From: Opeltia flavorubescens
Lineage: Eukaryota; Ascomycota; Lecanoromycetes; Teloschistales; Teloschistaceae
Assembly (NCBI GenBank): GCA_000442125.1
Contig: KE546972.1
Coordinates: 1,262,022 to 1,326,021, forward strand
Direction of reading: 5' to 3'
DNA length: 64,000 nt
A program made the position numbers and the translations under genes. This document shows, in pieces, positions 41,660 through 54,877 of this stretch (within the stretch, counting starts at the first letter, position 1; each line of letters opens with the position of its first letter). The notes beneath the pieces are model-generated. The model ran no database searches, was not told where the DNA came from, and worked only from the letters and a program-made list of their open reading frames with translations.

Positions 41660-43982
41660 TCAATTGTTGTAGGCTTGGTCGACCTCTTTGCTGTACTTAT
41701 TGAGGATGCCTTTACGATTGATCTTCTGAGCTGCCGTTGTAAGGCCCTATTTCTTGTGTATTAGCAAGCGTCCGATCGCAGATTGGTGGACGATGGCCAT
41801 ACATTTGCCGCGTTCCACTCCTCATCGGCCATCACGACTCCATCGATAATCTCAATGCCGTTGAGGCCTCCTTGACGCCCAGCAGCCTGAAGGTCTTTCA
41901 AAACGATGCTATTCAGCTTCTTACTGTGCACGAGTTCTTCTAAAGTGTCGCCTTCGATACCGTTCTGCTTCGCCAATTTTTTCAACGCAGGTTCGGCGGG
42001 GACAATAATGGCGATTGGTTTATTCTTATCAGTTGCAGCATGCACACAGATGTTGCCTACTTCTGTCGCGGATCGATACACCGACTCAAGCTGACATTAA
42101 TCTCAATGTTAATCATCACTCTCAAATAGTCACGGGCCGGATCACCGACCTTTTCCAGCGCGATATATTCACCATTCAAGGTTTTGACGAGGTTCTTCTT
42201 GCGATCGATAATTCTTAGGTGGCCATTGCGGTCAAATTCGCCAATATCGCCAGTTTTGAACCAACCGTCGTCCGTCAAGGATTCTTTGGTTTCTTGTTCA
42301 TTGTCATAATAACCTTGAAAGACGGGGTCACCACGGATCCAGACTTCTCCTTGAGGAGGCTTATTAGAAGTGAAATAACCTGCATCAGCAAAATCAACCA
42401 ATTTGATCTCGATGGAAGAAGGTATGTCTCCTAAGGCGCTGTCGGTCCAATGCATTGGATCACACAAAGCGCCCATAGCTGTGGTTTCCGTAAGGCCATA
42501 CCCTCCAATCATAGGTGCAATGGCCATAGAAATGAATCTTTGTGTGTCCTTGGCAATGGGTCCTCCACCGTTCATACAAATGCGCAAGCGTCCACCTGTA
42601 GCATCTTTAAGCTTCTTAAAGACTATTCCGTCAAGAAGAGCTGCCCCAGGAAGTCCTGTGCTCATGAGGAAGCCTTTGGCGGAAAGAGATCCCCAGAACA
42701 GATTCCTAATAACAGGGCTGCCCTGATTGACTTTGGCAATGATTCCTTTCTTCACGGATTCCCAAACAGCCGGAACCCCAACGAGGATGGTAGGCTTGAA
42801 CTCACGAATATCACCCTTGCAGTCGCGTACTGAGCTATCCGACAGAGTCTTCGGATTACCGTAACCCATGGTTGAGCCCCAGTACAAGCACGCATTTTCG
42901 AAGACGAATTCTAAAATGTGTGCAAGAGGTAGATACGTGAGCATGCCGTCGCCAGGACCTAGATAGGAACCAATGATGGTTGTAACGCCGGCAACTTCGA
43001 CAGGTTAGTCTCTTCGATAATCAACGATTGTGAGCAGAACCTACTAGAGGCGAGGACGGCTCTATGTTTGATTGGTACTCCTTTGGGAGGGCCCGTCGAG
43101 CCCGATGTGTACATGATGCAGCATAAGTCGTCCGGTTCCGGGGGTGTGGGCTCAACCGGATTGTTTTTGCCGAGTTGAATCAATTCTTCGAAACTATGGA
43201 CTGTAAGGTACTCATATGAATCTTTGAGCTTCTGGATGTGCTCCTGGTTAACTTCCCCTTCACTATTGTAGATAACGTGTTTGACATCCTTAGCCTCTCT
43301 GAGAGGATTGACTAAAGTTGAGAGCAGCTGGGGATCGCAGTAGATAGCCTTTGCATGCGTTTGAATGAGGGAGTGCTTGACTCCTTGCTCGCCAAGAGTG
43401 TCATAAGCCGTTGCTATTGGTATTGACTGCGACACGGCGCCATGAGACATAGCAAGCCAGTGAGAGCTATCAATCTCTTGGTTAACTCCCACATTCCTAG
43501 CAGGGGAGCGTTGCATAGTTGATATCATACCTTGTACCCGCATAGAGGTGCAGTCGATCACCTTTCACCAAGCCAAGCTTTCTGAGACCGGCACCAACCT
43601 GTAGGCACAATTGTTCATATTCGACGAAGCTGATGTATTTATATTCGCTCAACTCAAAATAGGTCCATTTCTTGTCAACCTCCTGTGTTTGTCCATCCAC
43701 AACCTTTTTGATCTTTTTATTTTCTACATGGGTCTTGATGTGACGCCTCGAGCCAAGAGCTTTAGCATTGCCATACTTTTCGGCACTGCGCTTGAGAATA
43801 TCGAAGATAGTCTTCACATCGTCGGACGGAGTCGTACGGAGCTTCTCCTGGGAAATCGGATGCCGTCTCGGGATGGTTTCTCCTTCCTTTGGCTCGTAAC
43901 CTGAAGCTTCTACAGTGAATGGACCTTTTGCTGCTTGCCGGGGATACAATGCTTGTGTCTTCTTAGACATGGCCGTGGCCAC
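41660..43982 (-). CDS. FAA1: Long-chain fatty acyl-CoA synthetase
   Basis: This enzyme activates long-chain fatty acids to acyl-CoA with ATP. The protein has 697 residues, as expected for fungal Faa1/Faa4. Exons are 43531-43982, 43045-43466, 42150-42994, 41803-42090 and 41660-41746. The AMP-binding signature is YTSGSTGPPKGVPIKH. Other marks are LTYLPLAHILEFVFEN, GGPIAKDTQRFISM, APMIGGYGLTETTAMG, TGDIGEFDRNGHLRIIDRKK and LVKTLNGEYIALEKLESVYR. The end reads INRKGILNKYSKEVDQAY. The first intron junction gives YAGTSSHWLAMSHGA, chosen over a nearer AG because it restores the family sequence. Yeast has several paralogues, so Faa1 versus Faa4 is not settled. It is divergent from the methyltransferase gene. 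Confidence 0.94.
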
Positions 43983-44286
43983 AGAAAGAGTGTTAGTATA
44001 GGGAGTGATTTTAGAAGCTAGAGTAGGTGTTGTGTAGGGAGCTGGTAATGGTCGTTTGTTTGATAGNTCAATACTGAGATGCCTTGCTTGGGAAGCTCTT
44101 GCGCAAGCTTGGCATGAAAGTCACAGGCACAACAGGGATGACGATGCTTAGCGGCGGCAAGCTTGCAGACGCGCGTTCCTCGATCTCCCCTTACGCCCCA
44201 CGCACACGCTCTTCTTACTGTTAGAACACAGCTAAAATGTGATCGAAAGAATGTGATGTATATTATAAATCTGTTTCAGCTCGAAA
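43983..44286. other. Bidirectional promoter FAA1 / RKM5
   Basis: A 304-base spacer between divergent genes, with one N at 44067. No site was named. Confidence 0.45.
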
Positions 44287-45486
44287 ATGAACATTCACCA
44301 TGTCCTTCAAGATATGGAGGAGATTGTAGATGCTGCAGAAGGTGAGATTGCTTTCTACAATCCATGACCAGAGACTCAATTGCCCGTCAGAAACCTTCCT
44401 ATTGTTTGCTCAGTCACTTCCGTCTCAAGATCTCGGCTTTATAGATGCTAAAGCTTGTACCTTGGACCTTGAAATTGGGGGAAGGACTTTGACTATAGCT
44501 CAATCTCCCACGTTACTATCCTCCGGTCGCCAAGGTGGCACTACTGGTGCAGGTTAGTACATCGTAGATGCGATTTCTTCTAGTGACTGACCAAGGTCCA
44601 AGTTAGTCGTCTGGAAAATCGCACCACTATTTACAGAATGGATAGCTTCTCCACAGCATATTTTCTTGCGGAACGCCCTAATCGATTCCAACTCAACAAT
44701 CGTTGAGCTCGGCTGTGGTGTGTCTGGCATTGCTGGACTTATGCTTGCACCCCGAGTTGCTAGATACATTGCCACGGAGTATGTTTTTCGTCGAATGATG
44801 ATTTGAAAAGAAGCTCGTCGAGACTCGGACTTCTTTGCCATTCACCCCTTCGCTTACCTGCTTTATTGAGTCATCGTGCCTGACTTTAGTGCAGGTGCGT
44901 TTCATATCTTTAATGAAACTACTGCACCTTTATCCGCGAGATTGACGCTTACACGATTTGCAGTCAAGAATATGTAGGGAAAATTTTAAGACAGAATTTC
45001 GAAGAGAATTCTCTCAATTACCAGCTGCCCAAAAGCCATCGTTTCAATTACAAAAAGGCTTCGAACATTCGAGACTTCACAGGAGCTCAGAATCTTGAGT
45101 TTCTAGCTCTCGACTGGGAGCTCAACTCCGTCGACGCCCTACCTAATCTCTTGGCCAAAACCACAGCTGGGCTAAACTCCAAGATTGACATGGTCCTTGC
45201 TTGCGATTGCATATACAACGAGTCTTTGATTGCCCCATTCGTGCAAACATGTGCAGACATATGCCGCTTAGACTTAACAGGCTCTCCGGATAACCCGACA
45301 ATTTGCGTTATTGCCCAACAACTGCGCTCCCCGGCTGTCTTCGAAGCATGGTTGATCGCTTTTATGGATGCTTTCCGGGTATGGAGGGTGCCAGGCAGAA
45401 TGCTCAGTGAGGAATTGAGTGAGAGTTCGGGGTATGCGGTTCATCTCGGCATTCTTCGTTCCAGCATTGTGGAAAGGGAAGTTTGA
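44287..45486 (+). CDS. RKM5: RKM5-type protein lysine methyltransferase
   Basis: A seven-beta-strand methyltransferase of 303 residues in the METTL21/Methyltransf_16 group. Yeast Rkm5 methylates a lysine on ribosomal protein L1. Exons are 44287-44341, 44391-44552, 44607-44778 and 44964-45486. The N-terminus reads MNIHHVLQDMEEIVDAAE and joins ETFLLFAQSLPSQDLGFIDA. SAM-binding motif I is VELGCGVSGIAGLML, with VARYIATDQEYVGKILRQNF after the third junction. LDWELNSVD and the DMVLACDCIYNESLIAPFV block (motif like DxxY) follow. The third intron, 185 bases, is long for this window. A frame break near 44370 is explained by the 49-base first intron and is not a mutation. The exact substrate is inferred from yeast. 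Confidence 0.85.
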
Positions 45487-45945
45487 GACTATTGAATTTG
45501 AAATTGATGAATTGGACATCTGAAAGAACCTCCTATTCTACGCTCGGTGGGTCATACTGGCCCTACGACTCCACGTGGGGTCGCAGCGATCCAAAATTCA
45601 GCAATCGATCCCTAGGTCGATGCACCAACGAGGAGCAATGTTTGGGATCGATCTCTACGGCAGAAGTCTCTGCTAATTTTACGAGTCTGCCCGGTCGACC
45701 GTATAATCAATTTATCGATTCCACCGAGCAGGGTTCTCCATATTTAGTACCTATTGCCGTAGTACTCACACCAGTCCATCACCCTAAGCAGGGTAAGCCT
45801 TTCCGTCCCTGAACTCTAGAAACGGAATCTCGTACGTCAATTGCGATAGAAACCCACCAAACCGTAAGTCTATGCTGGGTATACTGCCTCGTACATGAAT
45901 CTGTAGAAATATCACGGCTCGACCCCTATTCTTATGCTGAGAAAA
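45487..45945. other. Convergent spacer RKM5 / membrane protein
   Basis: This holds 3' flanks of facing genes. No feature was seen beyond short frames. Confidence 0.4.
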
Positions 45946-47116
45946 TCAATCTCTCTTCCCGGTCGAGTACCCATTCATGCCACCAAAGGCCCCATTGCTC
46001 GGAAACGCGTAGCCTCGCTCCCCACCTCCGCCAACTCGGTCTTTCCCATACCGCTTAATTCTCCTCGGCAATTCCACCCCTCGAAAATACGCTAAGCTCG
46101 CCGCAACGCCGACTCCTGCGCTCAGTAGACAGTATACGACGGTGCTAAAGTGTACATGGCCCCCCAACCCGGATAATTGCGTCGTTGATGGCGGTAACGA
46201 CGGTGAGGAATACCATTTGATACTCAGGTGTAAAGAAAGGGGATCGCCGATGACTATTTTGGTACTGGTTTGAGAGAGCGAGGGGACAGAATATGCGGTT
46301 GCGGCTAAGATGTCTGCTTCTTCTTTCTGGAGGTCGGTAGAGGTGTGCATGACGACGTTCATGTGGGTGTTTATGTGAAGGTGGCTATATTGGAGGGCGC
46401 CTGCGAGGGCGAATATGAGCGGAATGTAGTCATTCGCAGCGGTTTTTCCGGAAGGGGAGATTGTGGAGGTGCCAGTAGAGGAGAGGAGTGGATGGGTTGG
46501 GATGCGGCAGGTCAGCGGAGCGTCGTTGTGCACTGGCAGAGCTTAGAGTCAGCCGTCCATCATCAGAGTTGATTAATGCGATTCCGAATATGAGAGTTGA
46601 AGGGAAGATTTGCTGGGGAAAATGCCTGACCGTAAAACTCGAGGAGATGGAAGAATTCGTCCGTTATGGAGGCGATGGTGCAGTTGGTGTCTTTTTCAAC
46701 ACCGAAAAGGAGGTCGAAGGGTCGATTGGTTTCATTACAGGTCGGGAAGGGGATATATTGCAGCTGGCCAGCAGAGTCGGTTATCTGTTGCAATCAGTAC
46801 TCAACATGCAGTCGAGAGCTTCGGCTTTTAGGAATAGAAGGACTCACATGCTCCCCCGTATCACTAATTGCAGGCGACTTGCATGTTAGCATCTCGTCCG
46901 TAACTTTGCTGTAAAGCGTCACCCAAGGGAATACCGAGCTAGTTCATACATCGTTCGGTTCAGGCAGCTGACGGGTATAGCTTGCCCAAGCGAATAGCTG
47001 GCCTTTTCATCCAAGCCTTGTTTGGCTGCTGTCAGGGTTGTAAAGGAGAAAAGCCCGAGGACAGATGTCAGGATCCCATAGCAAGAAATGGTACCCCTGG
47101 ACCTAGGAAAGAGCAT
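45946..47116 (-). CDS. Unassigned type I membrane protein
   Basis: A predicted secretory-pathway protein of 322 residues. Exons are 46950-47116, 46848-46908, 46631-46784 and 45946-46532, all with consistent phase. A hydrophobic signal (YGILTSVLGLFSFTTLTAA) is followed by a lumenal region with six or so cysteines and N-glycosylation sites: GQAIPVSCLNRT, SDTGEHITDSAGQLQYIPFP, TCNETNRPFDLLFGVEKDTN, CTIASITDEFFHLLEFYVHN and DAPLTCRIPTH. One membrane span lies near the C-terminus (FSTVVYCLLSAGVGVAASLAYF) with a short basic, Gly-rich tail. I recall unnamed fungal proteins with the QLQYIPFPTCNET and NDAPLTCR blocks, but no function. The layout would fit an ER or cell-surface protein with a small cytosolic tail. 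Confidence 0.72.
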
Positions 47117-47555
47117 GTTGGTATCTCTATGAGATAGGCATCATTGCCCCGTGACGAGTATGAGTACACGGAATCTGCAAGGATGATATTCGCTGCGGAT
47201 TTCTGCAAGCGAGCATTAGTCAGAGTTAGATCGACGCGTAAATATGTCGAGCATGCTTGAGGCGCCCCTTTTACTTGGTGTTTCCGACCCTTCAACCAGA
47301 CATCTATTCGGTTAGAGCTATCATTTTGACATAGCGACAAAGCATATAAAGATCTCAGCATTTCATGGGTACTACGATGGAAAATTATTCAAATTTACGT
47401 CCCTTTTCGCACGAATCTGTTGGATCCGTCCGAGCTCGAATATACGTCCCTATTATTGCTTTTTCATCCAGCTTCCCTCATTTTCATCCATCCTGTATGC
47501 ACATCCTTCTATTTCTGTCTTTGCAATTGATTTTAGATTGTCAGATTCGTTGACC
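47117..47555. other. Spacer membrane protein / PGI
   Basis: Promoter of the type I membrane protein gene and 3' flank of the isomerase gene; both genes point left. No other feature was seen. Confidence 0.4.
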
Positions 47556-49316
<1,761 letters not shown>

Positions 49317-49830
49317 ATTGGAGAAGGGAAGGTAGGTATAGATACTGCTGTAAGAACGAAAGATGTGAAAGATATCAATTGAAGGTAGTGACGAAGAGTT
49401 TATGGCTATTTACTTGCTCACTTACTAGCTCTTAAGTACATTCACCGTTCGCAAGGTCCAAAGTTTCCGTGGGCCCCACCTATTGCCCGTTTGGGAGGGT
49501 GGGAATCAAATAGGGTAGTGAACTCGGTTAAACCTTGCCACATGGATTTTATGTGTACGGAGAGCTCGAGCAAAACGCTGTCATGTCAAGATGCCGTGTA
49601 CTTATTTGGATTCAATCATGCCTGGTCTAGTGACTTGGCTTTGCATTTGTTTCAATAGGGAGATGGTGGTTCAAGGGCTACAGATTCGGCCTTGATCCAT
49701 CGTCCCTCCTGTGATGCTTTCGTACACCCGCCGGCTACCCATCCCAGATAGTCACATACACCGCCATTCTACGCTCGATTCAGTGCATTTTTTTCGTGGA
49801 TCATTGATCATCAAGCGTTCCTGATGCCCA
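49317..49830. other. PGI promoter and SCH9 3' flank
   Basis: About 510 bases with no gene; it includes the promoter of a strongly expressed glycolytic gene. Pyrimidine runs near the PGI start are present, but no site was named. Confidence 0.4.
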
Positions 49831-51989
49831 TCATGTCACACTGCCAAAAGACGGATCTTTAACGCTCCCACCAGCGTCGCCCAGCCCTGCAACAGGACGG
49901 TTATAGGACCAGCCTGCGAACTGCTGCTGCATAGTCTGTGAGAGCATCGGCCCTTCGACATAAGAATCGGTCGGCTTCTCCTGCGTGAATTCGCTATCGA
50001 AATTGGCCGTATCCAGTGCATCGACCTACCATGATTAATTTACGGTGGACGGTCAAACAGTTCCATACTTACTACGTTTGGCTTGAAAGTTGGGTCGTAT
50101 TTCCTCTGCAGCAACTTCCTCCAGTCGATACTGTTAAAAAACGGATGTGCTTTGATTTCTGACGGGCCTTTCGCGCCAAGTCGCCGCTCAGGATTTCGGT
50201 CGAGGAGTTGAGCCAAAAGATCCTTGGCGATAGGGGGCACAATCTCCGGACCCGGGAAGTGCAGCGGCTCCGACAGGATCTTACGATACATTTCATTGGT
50301 GTTCTCGTCGTAGTACGGTGGGAGGCCCGTCAGCATCTCGTAGAGTAATACACCTAGCGTCCACCAGTCGACCGTCTTATTGTACCCTTGTCCAAGGAGG
50401 AGTTCTGGAGCGAGATATTCGGGAGTACCGCAAAACGCTAAGCAACGTTAGTCGGTTTGGTTGTAGCAAAGGATATAGAAGAATGTTTCACTATTTGTCC
50501 TGTCTTCATCCTTCATATCTAATTTGCAAAGCCCAAAGTCGCACAGAGCTATGTGGCCTGAATAGTCAAGGAGGATGTTCTCCGGCTTGAGATCTCGATA
50601 GACTACATTGAACCCATGTAAGCATTCCAATGCGCATAGGAGCTCTGCCGTATAGAACCGCGATCGGTTGATGTCGAAACGTTGTTCGCGCTGCAGATGG
50701 TGGAACAGCTCTCCACCGTTGACAAAGGCGAGAATCAGGTAGAGTTTCTCGGGGGATTGAAAAGAGAATTTCAGCGGTACGATAAACGGATTGTTGATCT
50801 GAGCAAGAACAGATCGTTCGGCGAGCGTGTGCGCAACTTCAGATCGAGAGATGATGTGAGCTTTGCGAATTGTCTTCAAGGCATAGATTCGATGTGTGTC
50901 GCGTTTCCTTCCGGCTCGCCATCAGTGCCCGGATTCGCACGTACCACGGGGCGCAAGCACTTACATAACTTGCATGACCTTTCCGAAACTGCCTTTTCCA
51001 ACGACTTTTAACAGCTCGAAATCTTCTATCTTGAGCGTACGATGTCGATTCTCAACAAAGGTGACGCCGATCTTGAGTGATCCTGTCCCGTAAGCAACTT
51101 CCAACCATTCCTCCCCACTCTGACCCATCTGACGTCCTTGATGAGTATAGCTGGCCAAGTTCTTCTCCCTGTCCTTTTTGTTCGCCTTCGGATCTTCGAC
51201 ATAAGGTTTACGCTCCTCAAATCGGGGATTGATGCGGATAACGCCGAGAAAAATGTCTTCACTTCGCCCGGCTCCGGGCCGTGCATTTGGATTTCGCAGG
51301 AACAACTGAACAGAAAGCTCTGTGACTCGTGACACGTCGAATTTGTATGATGTGTTTTCGCCAGCCCAGAGCGGGTTCTCTGGGCTTCCTGAAACCGCAT
51401 CTACAAACACTTGAAGCTTATCGAAATCGAGAAGGGCGTAAGGGAGGTGGCGGGAGGAGTAACGGCCATGTATCGTCGGCGCGGCATTGATACCTGCGGG
51501 TTGGGAACGGGTATTGGCGTATGAGCCTGCGATGCCGCTAGGCGTGCGAGTAGAACCAGCTACTGAGAAGCCGCTCCCACCCACTAGCGAGTTCTGCACG
51601 TGTGCGCTCGGCATCTGCTGGTAATGTGGAGGGAGCGAAAAGCCTTTGCCTTCATGAAGAGTGACTATGAGGATGCCAGGCTTGGTGGGAGGCGTGGGGA
51701 CTGAGACCATTGCTTCAGACGCAGCTATTCACCTCGGTTAGGACTGAAAGCTGCAATGTACTTCCGACCTTACCGATGCCATTGCTGCTGCTGCCACTAA
51801 CCATGTCCATCTTCTCGTCAACGGGCTCAGGCGTTTCTGGCTTGATAGTAGACTGCGAAGTGGAACGCCCACCAAGAGGGTTCTTCAGCGGTCCCAGGTG
51901 GGTTTCCTTGAACTCTGGTCTTGATGTCAACGATGCTCAGTCAACGAGCAGATCTTGAGATACGCACTTTTGGTCAAATTCCACGACAT
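49831..51989 (-). CDS. SCH9: AGC protein kinase SCH9/SchA with C2 domain
   Basis: A Ser/Thr kinase of 632 residues. In fungi Sch9/SchA is the S6K-like effector of TORC1 and acts in nutrient response and stress. Exons are 51968-51989 (22 bases), 51774-51914, 50965-51724, 50492-50907, 50073-50437 and 49831-50025. The product starts MSWNLTKKFKETHLGPLKNP. A C2 domain spans about residues 65-270 (KPGILIVTLHEGKGFSLPPH; SRHLPYALLDFDKLQVFVD; EEWLEVAYGTGSLKIGVTF). The kinase follows with GKGSFGKVMQVMKRD, YALKTIRKAH, VVYRDLKPENILLDY, ALCDFGLCKLD and TFCGTPEYLAPELLLG. The AGC tail has FDSEFTQEKPTDSYVEGP and a hydrophobic motif FAGWSYNRP. The N-terminal part is shorter than I remember in Aspergillus. It is divergent from ADA2. 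Confidence 0.95.
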
Positions 51990-52465
51990 GGTGTTCTATA
52001 CGTGGCGAAGAAGGGGCGGTGTTGTAAAGTATTGATGTTGAGGTACAGGTACTAGCAGATCAACCACGACCACCTCATGGAGTGGGGAACGGGGAGGGAA
52101 ACTGCGGTCAAGCTAGGTGATAGAGGGTTTTATTGGAGAGGAATGCCACCGATCTGGATCTTTTCATGAAATCTGGCCACCGTTATCAGGAATTCCATAA
52201 GTTTCCGTTCGATGCAGAGGTTCTCTTTACTGCATGATGTACATTTGATTATCGTGGAATCGAGGAGTCGAGTTTATTTCTTGGCGCCGACGTTGTCCCG
52301 TCGCAGGCCGACTCTGATTGGACCGCCATAATCTGGTATGTGAAGCCATCATTGAACACCACCTTACATTCATCGCCTTGAACACCCTTGACTTTCATTC
52401 TGTAAGCCTCTTCGTCCCTAGCACCTCATCAATCAACCTTTTGCCATCACTATTGGGCTAACAAG
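51990..52465. other. Bidirectional promoter SCH9 / ADA2
   Basis: A 476-base spacer between divergent starts; no gene or named site was seen. Confidence 0.45.
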
Positions 52466-54382
52466 ATGAACTCAGGGATCAATCACCGGAAGCGCAAAGC
52501 TCCACCTCTGGCGGGTTCTCCCACCTCTGGAAACGAGGCTCGCGACAGGGCTGAAGATTCATCCTCAAGTGAGATGGGGGTGATAAAGAGGAAAAATATT
52601 GTCAAGGGGAATGAGGGGGGACTAAAGTACATTTGCGATGTCTGCTCCGCCGATATAACCTCAACAGTAAGCCCACTATCCCCTCGCGTTTTCTTTGCGC
52701 ATGTGCCTTCACTGCTTCCCATCATTGACTTCGGTCTCCGGCTTACCGGTAACAGGTTCGAATAAGATGTGCTCACTCCGTCTGTAGCGACTATGATCAA
52801 TGCGTGCCCTGCTTCTCCAAGGGCGACACCTCTCGCGATCACGACCCTAGAACACATCCATTCTCCGTCATCGAGCAGCATTCTATACCTATCTACTCGA
52901 GAGACTGGGGAGCCGACGAAGAGTTGTTGCTGCTCGAGGGTTTGGAGGTCTATGGGCTTGGATCATGGTCGGATGTAGCAGATCATGTTGGCGGTTATCG
53001 GACGAAGGAGGAAGTTTGCGACCATTACATCAAAACTTATATTGAGAGTTCAAAATTCCCTTTGCCCGAGAATGCCGACCCGACAGACTTGAGTTTAATT
53101 GAAGAAATCCCCAGAGAAATGTTCCAAGCTCGCAAAAAGCGGCGCATCGAAGACCGAAAAGAGGCAGCTAAAACAGCTGCTCCAGCAACACCTAAACAGA
53201 AACCCACGGCGTCCATCCCCGCTTGTCATGAGGTACAGGGTTACATGCCAGGACGGCTTGAATTTGAAACGGAATGGCAGAATGAAGCAGAAGAAGCTGT
53301 TCAGCTTATGCATTTCGACCCTGGCGACGGTGTTAATCCCCGGACAGGCGAAATGGAGCCGGAAATGGAACTCAAGATGCTCGTCATGAACATCTACAAT
53401 GCGCGTCTTACTGCTCGCGCGGACAGGAAGAAAGTAATCTTTGAACACGAACTGCTCCATTACCGACGAAACAATAACATCGATAAGAAGCGCACAAAAG
53501 AGGAGCGCGACCTTCACAACAAAGCCAAACCATTCGCCCGTATGATGAACCGTCAGGACTTCGAAACCTTCACGGCGAATCTGGAATACGAGCACAATCT
53601 CCGCCAAGCCATAAGTCAACTACAAGATTGGCGCCAAATGCGCATCGGCGATCTCAAAACCGGCGAAAAGTACGAGCACGAAAAGCAGATCCGGGCGCAA
53701 CGTCCTGCTCCCACTGGAGCCTTCGACCGCATCGGTAGTATCCGAGTTCCCAAACCTACTCCACCTGTCGAAACCACCTCCGCCACTACTGCTCTTACGG
53801 CCCCTGAACTTCCTGAACGCCTGAAACCCACTCATACGCAGACCCCTTCGTCTTCACTCACTCAAACCTCTACGTCACATCCATCATCCAATGTGTTCTC
53901 AACACCTACGAAAGGACCACTGACAAATGGCAACACCAACATCGCAGCCACCCCAATATCGCAGCTTAAGCCCAAATACTCGGTTCCGGCGCTAAGCGGA
54001 ACTGTGCCCCTCAAACTGGCGAATGAGAACATCACGGACGTACATCTTCTAACAAAAGAAGAAGCTGATCTGTGCAGTGCATTGAGGTTAATGCCAAAGC
54101 CATATCTAGTGATCAAGGAAGGGTTGATTAAGGAAGCGATGAAGACCGGAGGCGGGCTAAAGAGGAAGTCGGCAAAGGAGGTTTGCAAGGTACATTTTCA
54201 CCCTTTAACATTTCCACCCACATGACGTTCAGGTCACTCGACGCAATCTAAATTCCGCATGGTAAGAATTTTCGCTTTAATAGGTCCATGCTGATGATAC
54301 TTTTTGGCCACAGATTGATCCCTCCAAGAGCACGAGGATATTCGATTTCTTTGTACATTCGGGTTGGATACAAAAGGTTTGA
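52466..54382 (+). CDS. ADA2: SAGA transcriptional adaptor ADA2
   Basis: A nuclear subunit of the SAGA and ADA histone acetyltransferase complexes that binds and activates Gcn5. The protein has 567 residues. Exons are 52466-52666, 52756-54189 and 54314-54382. A ZZ zinc finger begins at [19 protein letters not shown] and continues [20 protein letters not shown] across the first junction. A SANT domain follows ([40 protein letters not shown]). The middle has [20 protein letters not shown] and the ADA-type block [20 protein letters not shown]. The C-terminal SWIRM domain covers [20 protein letters not shown] up to [15 protein letters not shown]; its last part comes from a small third exon (intron 54190-54313), without which the domain would be cut. 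Confidence 0.95.
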
Positions 54383-54877
54383 CTCTCATTGATGTAGGTA
54401 TGAAGTAACGCGATTGCGGTTATTTGAAATGGCAATATGGCAACGCATTCTAGGTGACGGGCGCAGCAGCGAATTTAACCTAGGAAAGGGACTTTGGAAG
54501 GACGGCATAATGGAAGGTTTGTGCTGAAGTAGGCACATCATGTATCATATGTAACGATATTGACTGGTGATGGTGGAATGGGCGTATAAAGCCCCAGCGT
54601 ACTATATCAATATACGCTCCTTTTCTGTCTCCGACATGATGATCCTGAGGCTGCATCTAGAGTGATGGAAACAGTTTCTGTCAGGATGGATAAGTCATTG
54701 TCCATGAGAAAGTATGTACTTTTAAGTCTGCACGCGAAGATAAGACATGGCAAGAAAGTAGTGTAACAGGAACCCCTTCCCGCCAGTATCGATCTCATAG
54801 CCTCATCTTTGCCCGATGTTCCCGCTGATAGTCATGAGTCGCGTACGCCTTTGCTAAACACCTGTACCGAAGAATTG
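54383..54877. other. Convergent spacer ADA2 / DUF2415 gene
   Basis: About 495 bases of 3' flanks. A short minus-strand frame lies here with no recognisable domain. Confidence 0.4.

Noticed and set aside
44341-44390. Apparent frameshift near the start of the RKM5-type gene
   Set aside because: A 49-base GTGAGA..GTCAG intron explains the change of frame and gives a smooth protein, so no mutation is needed.
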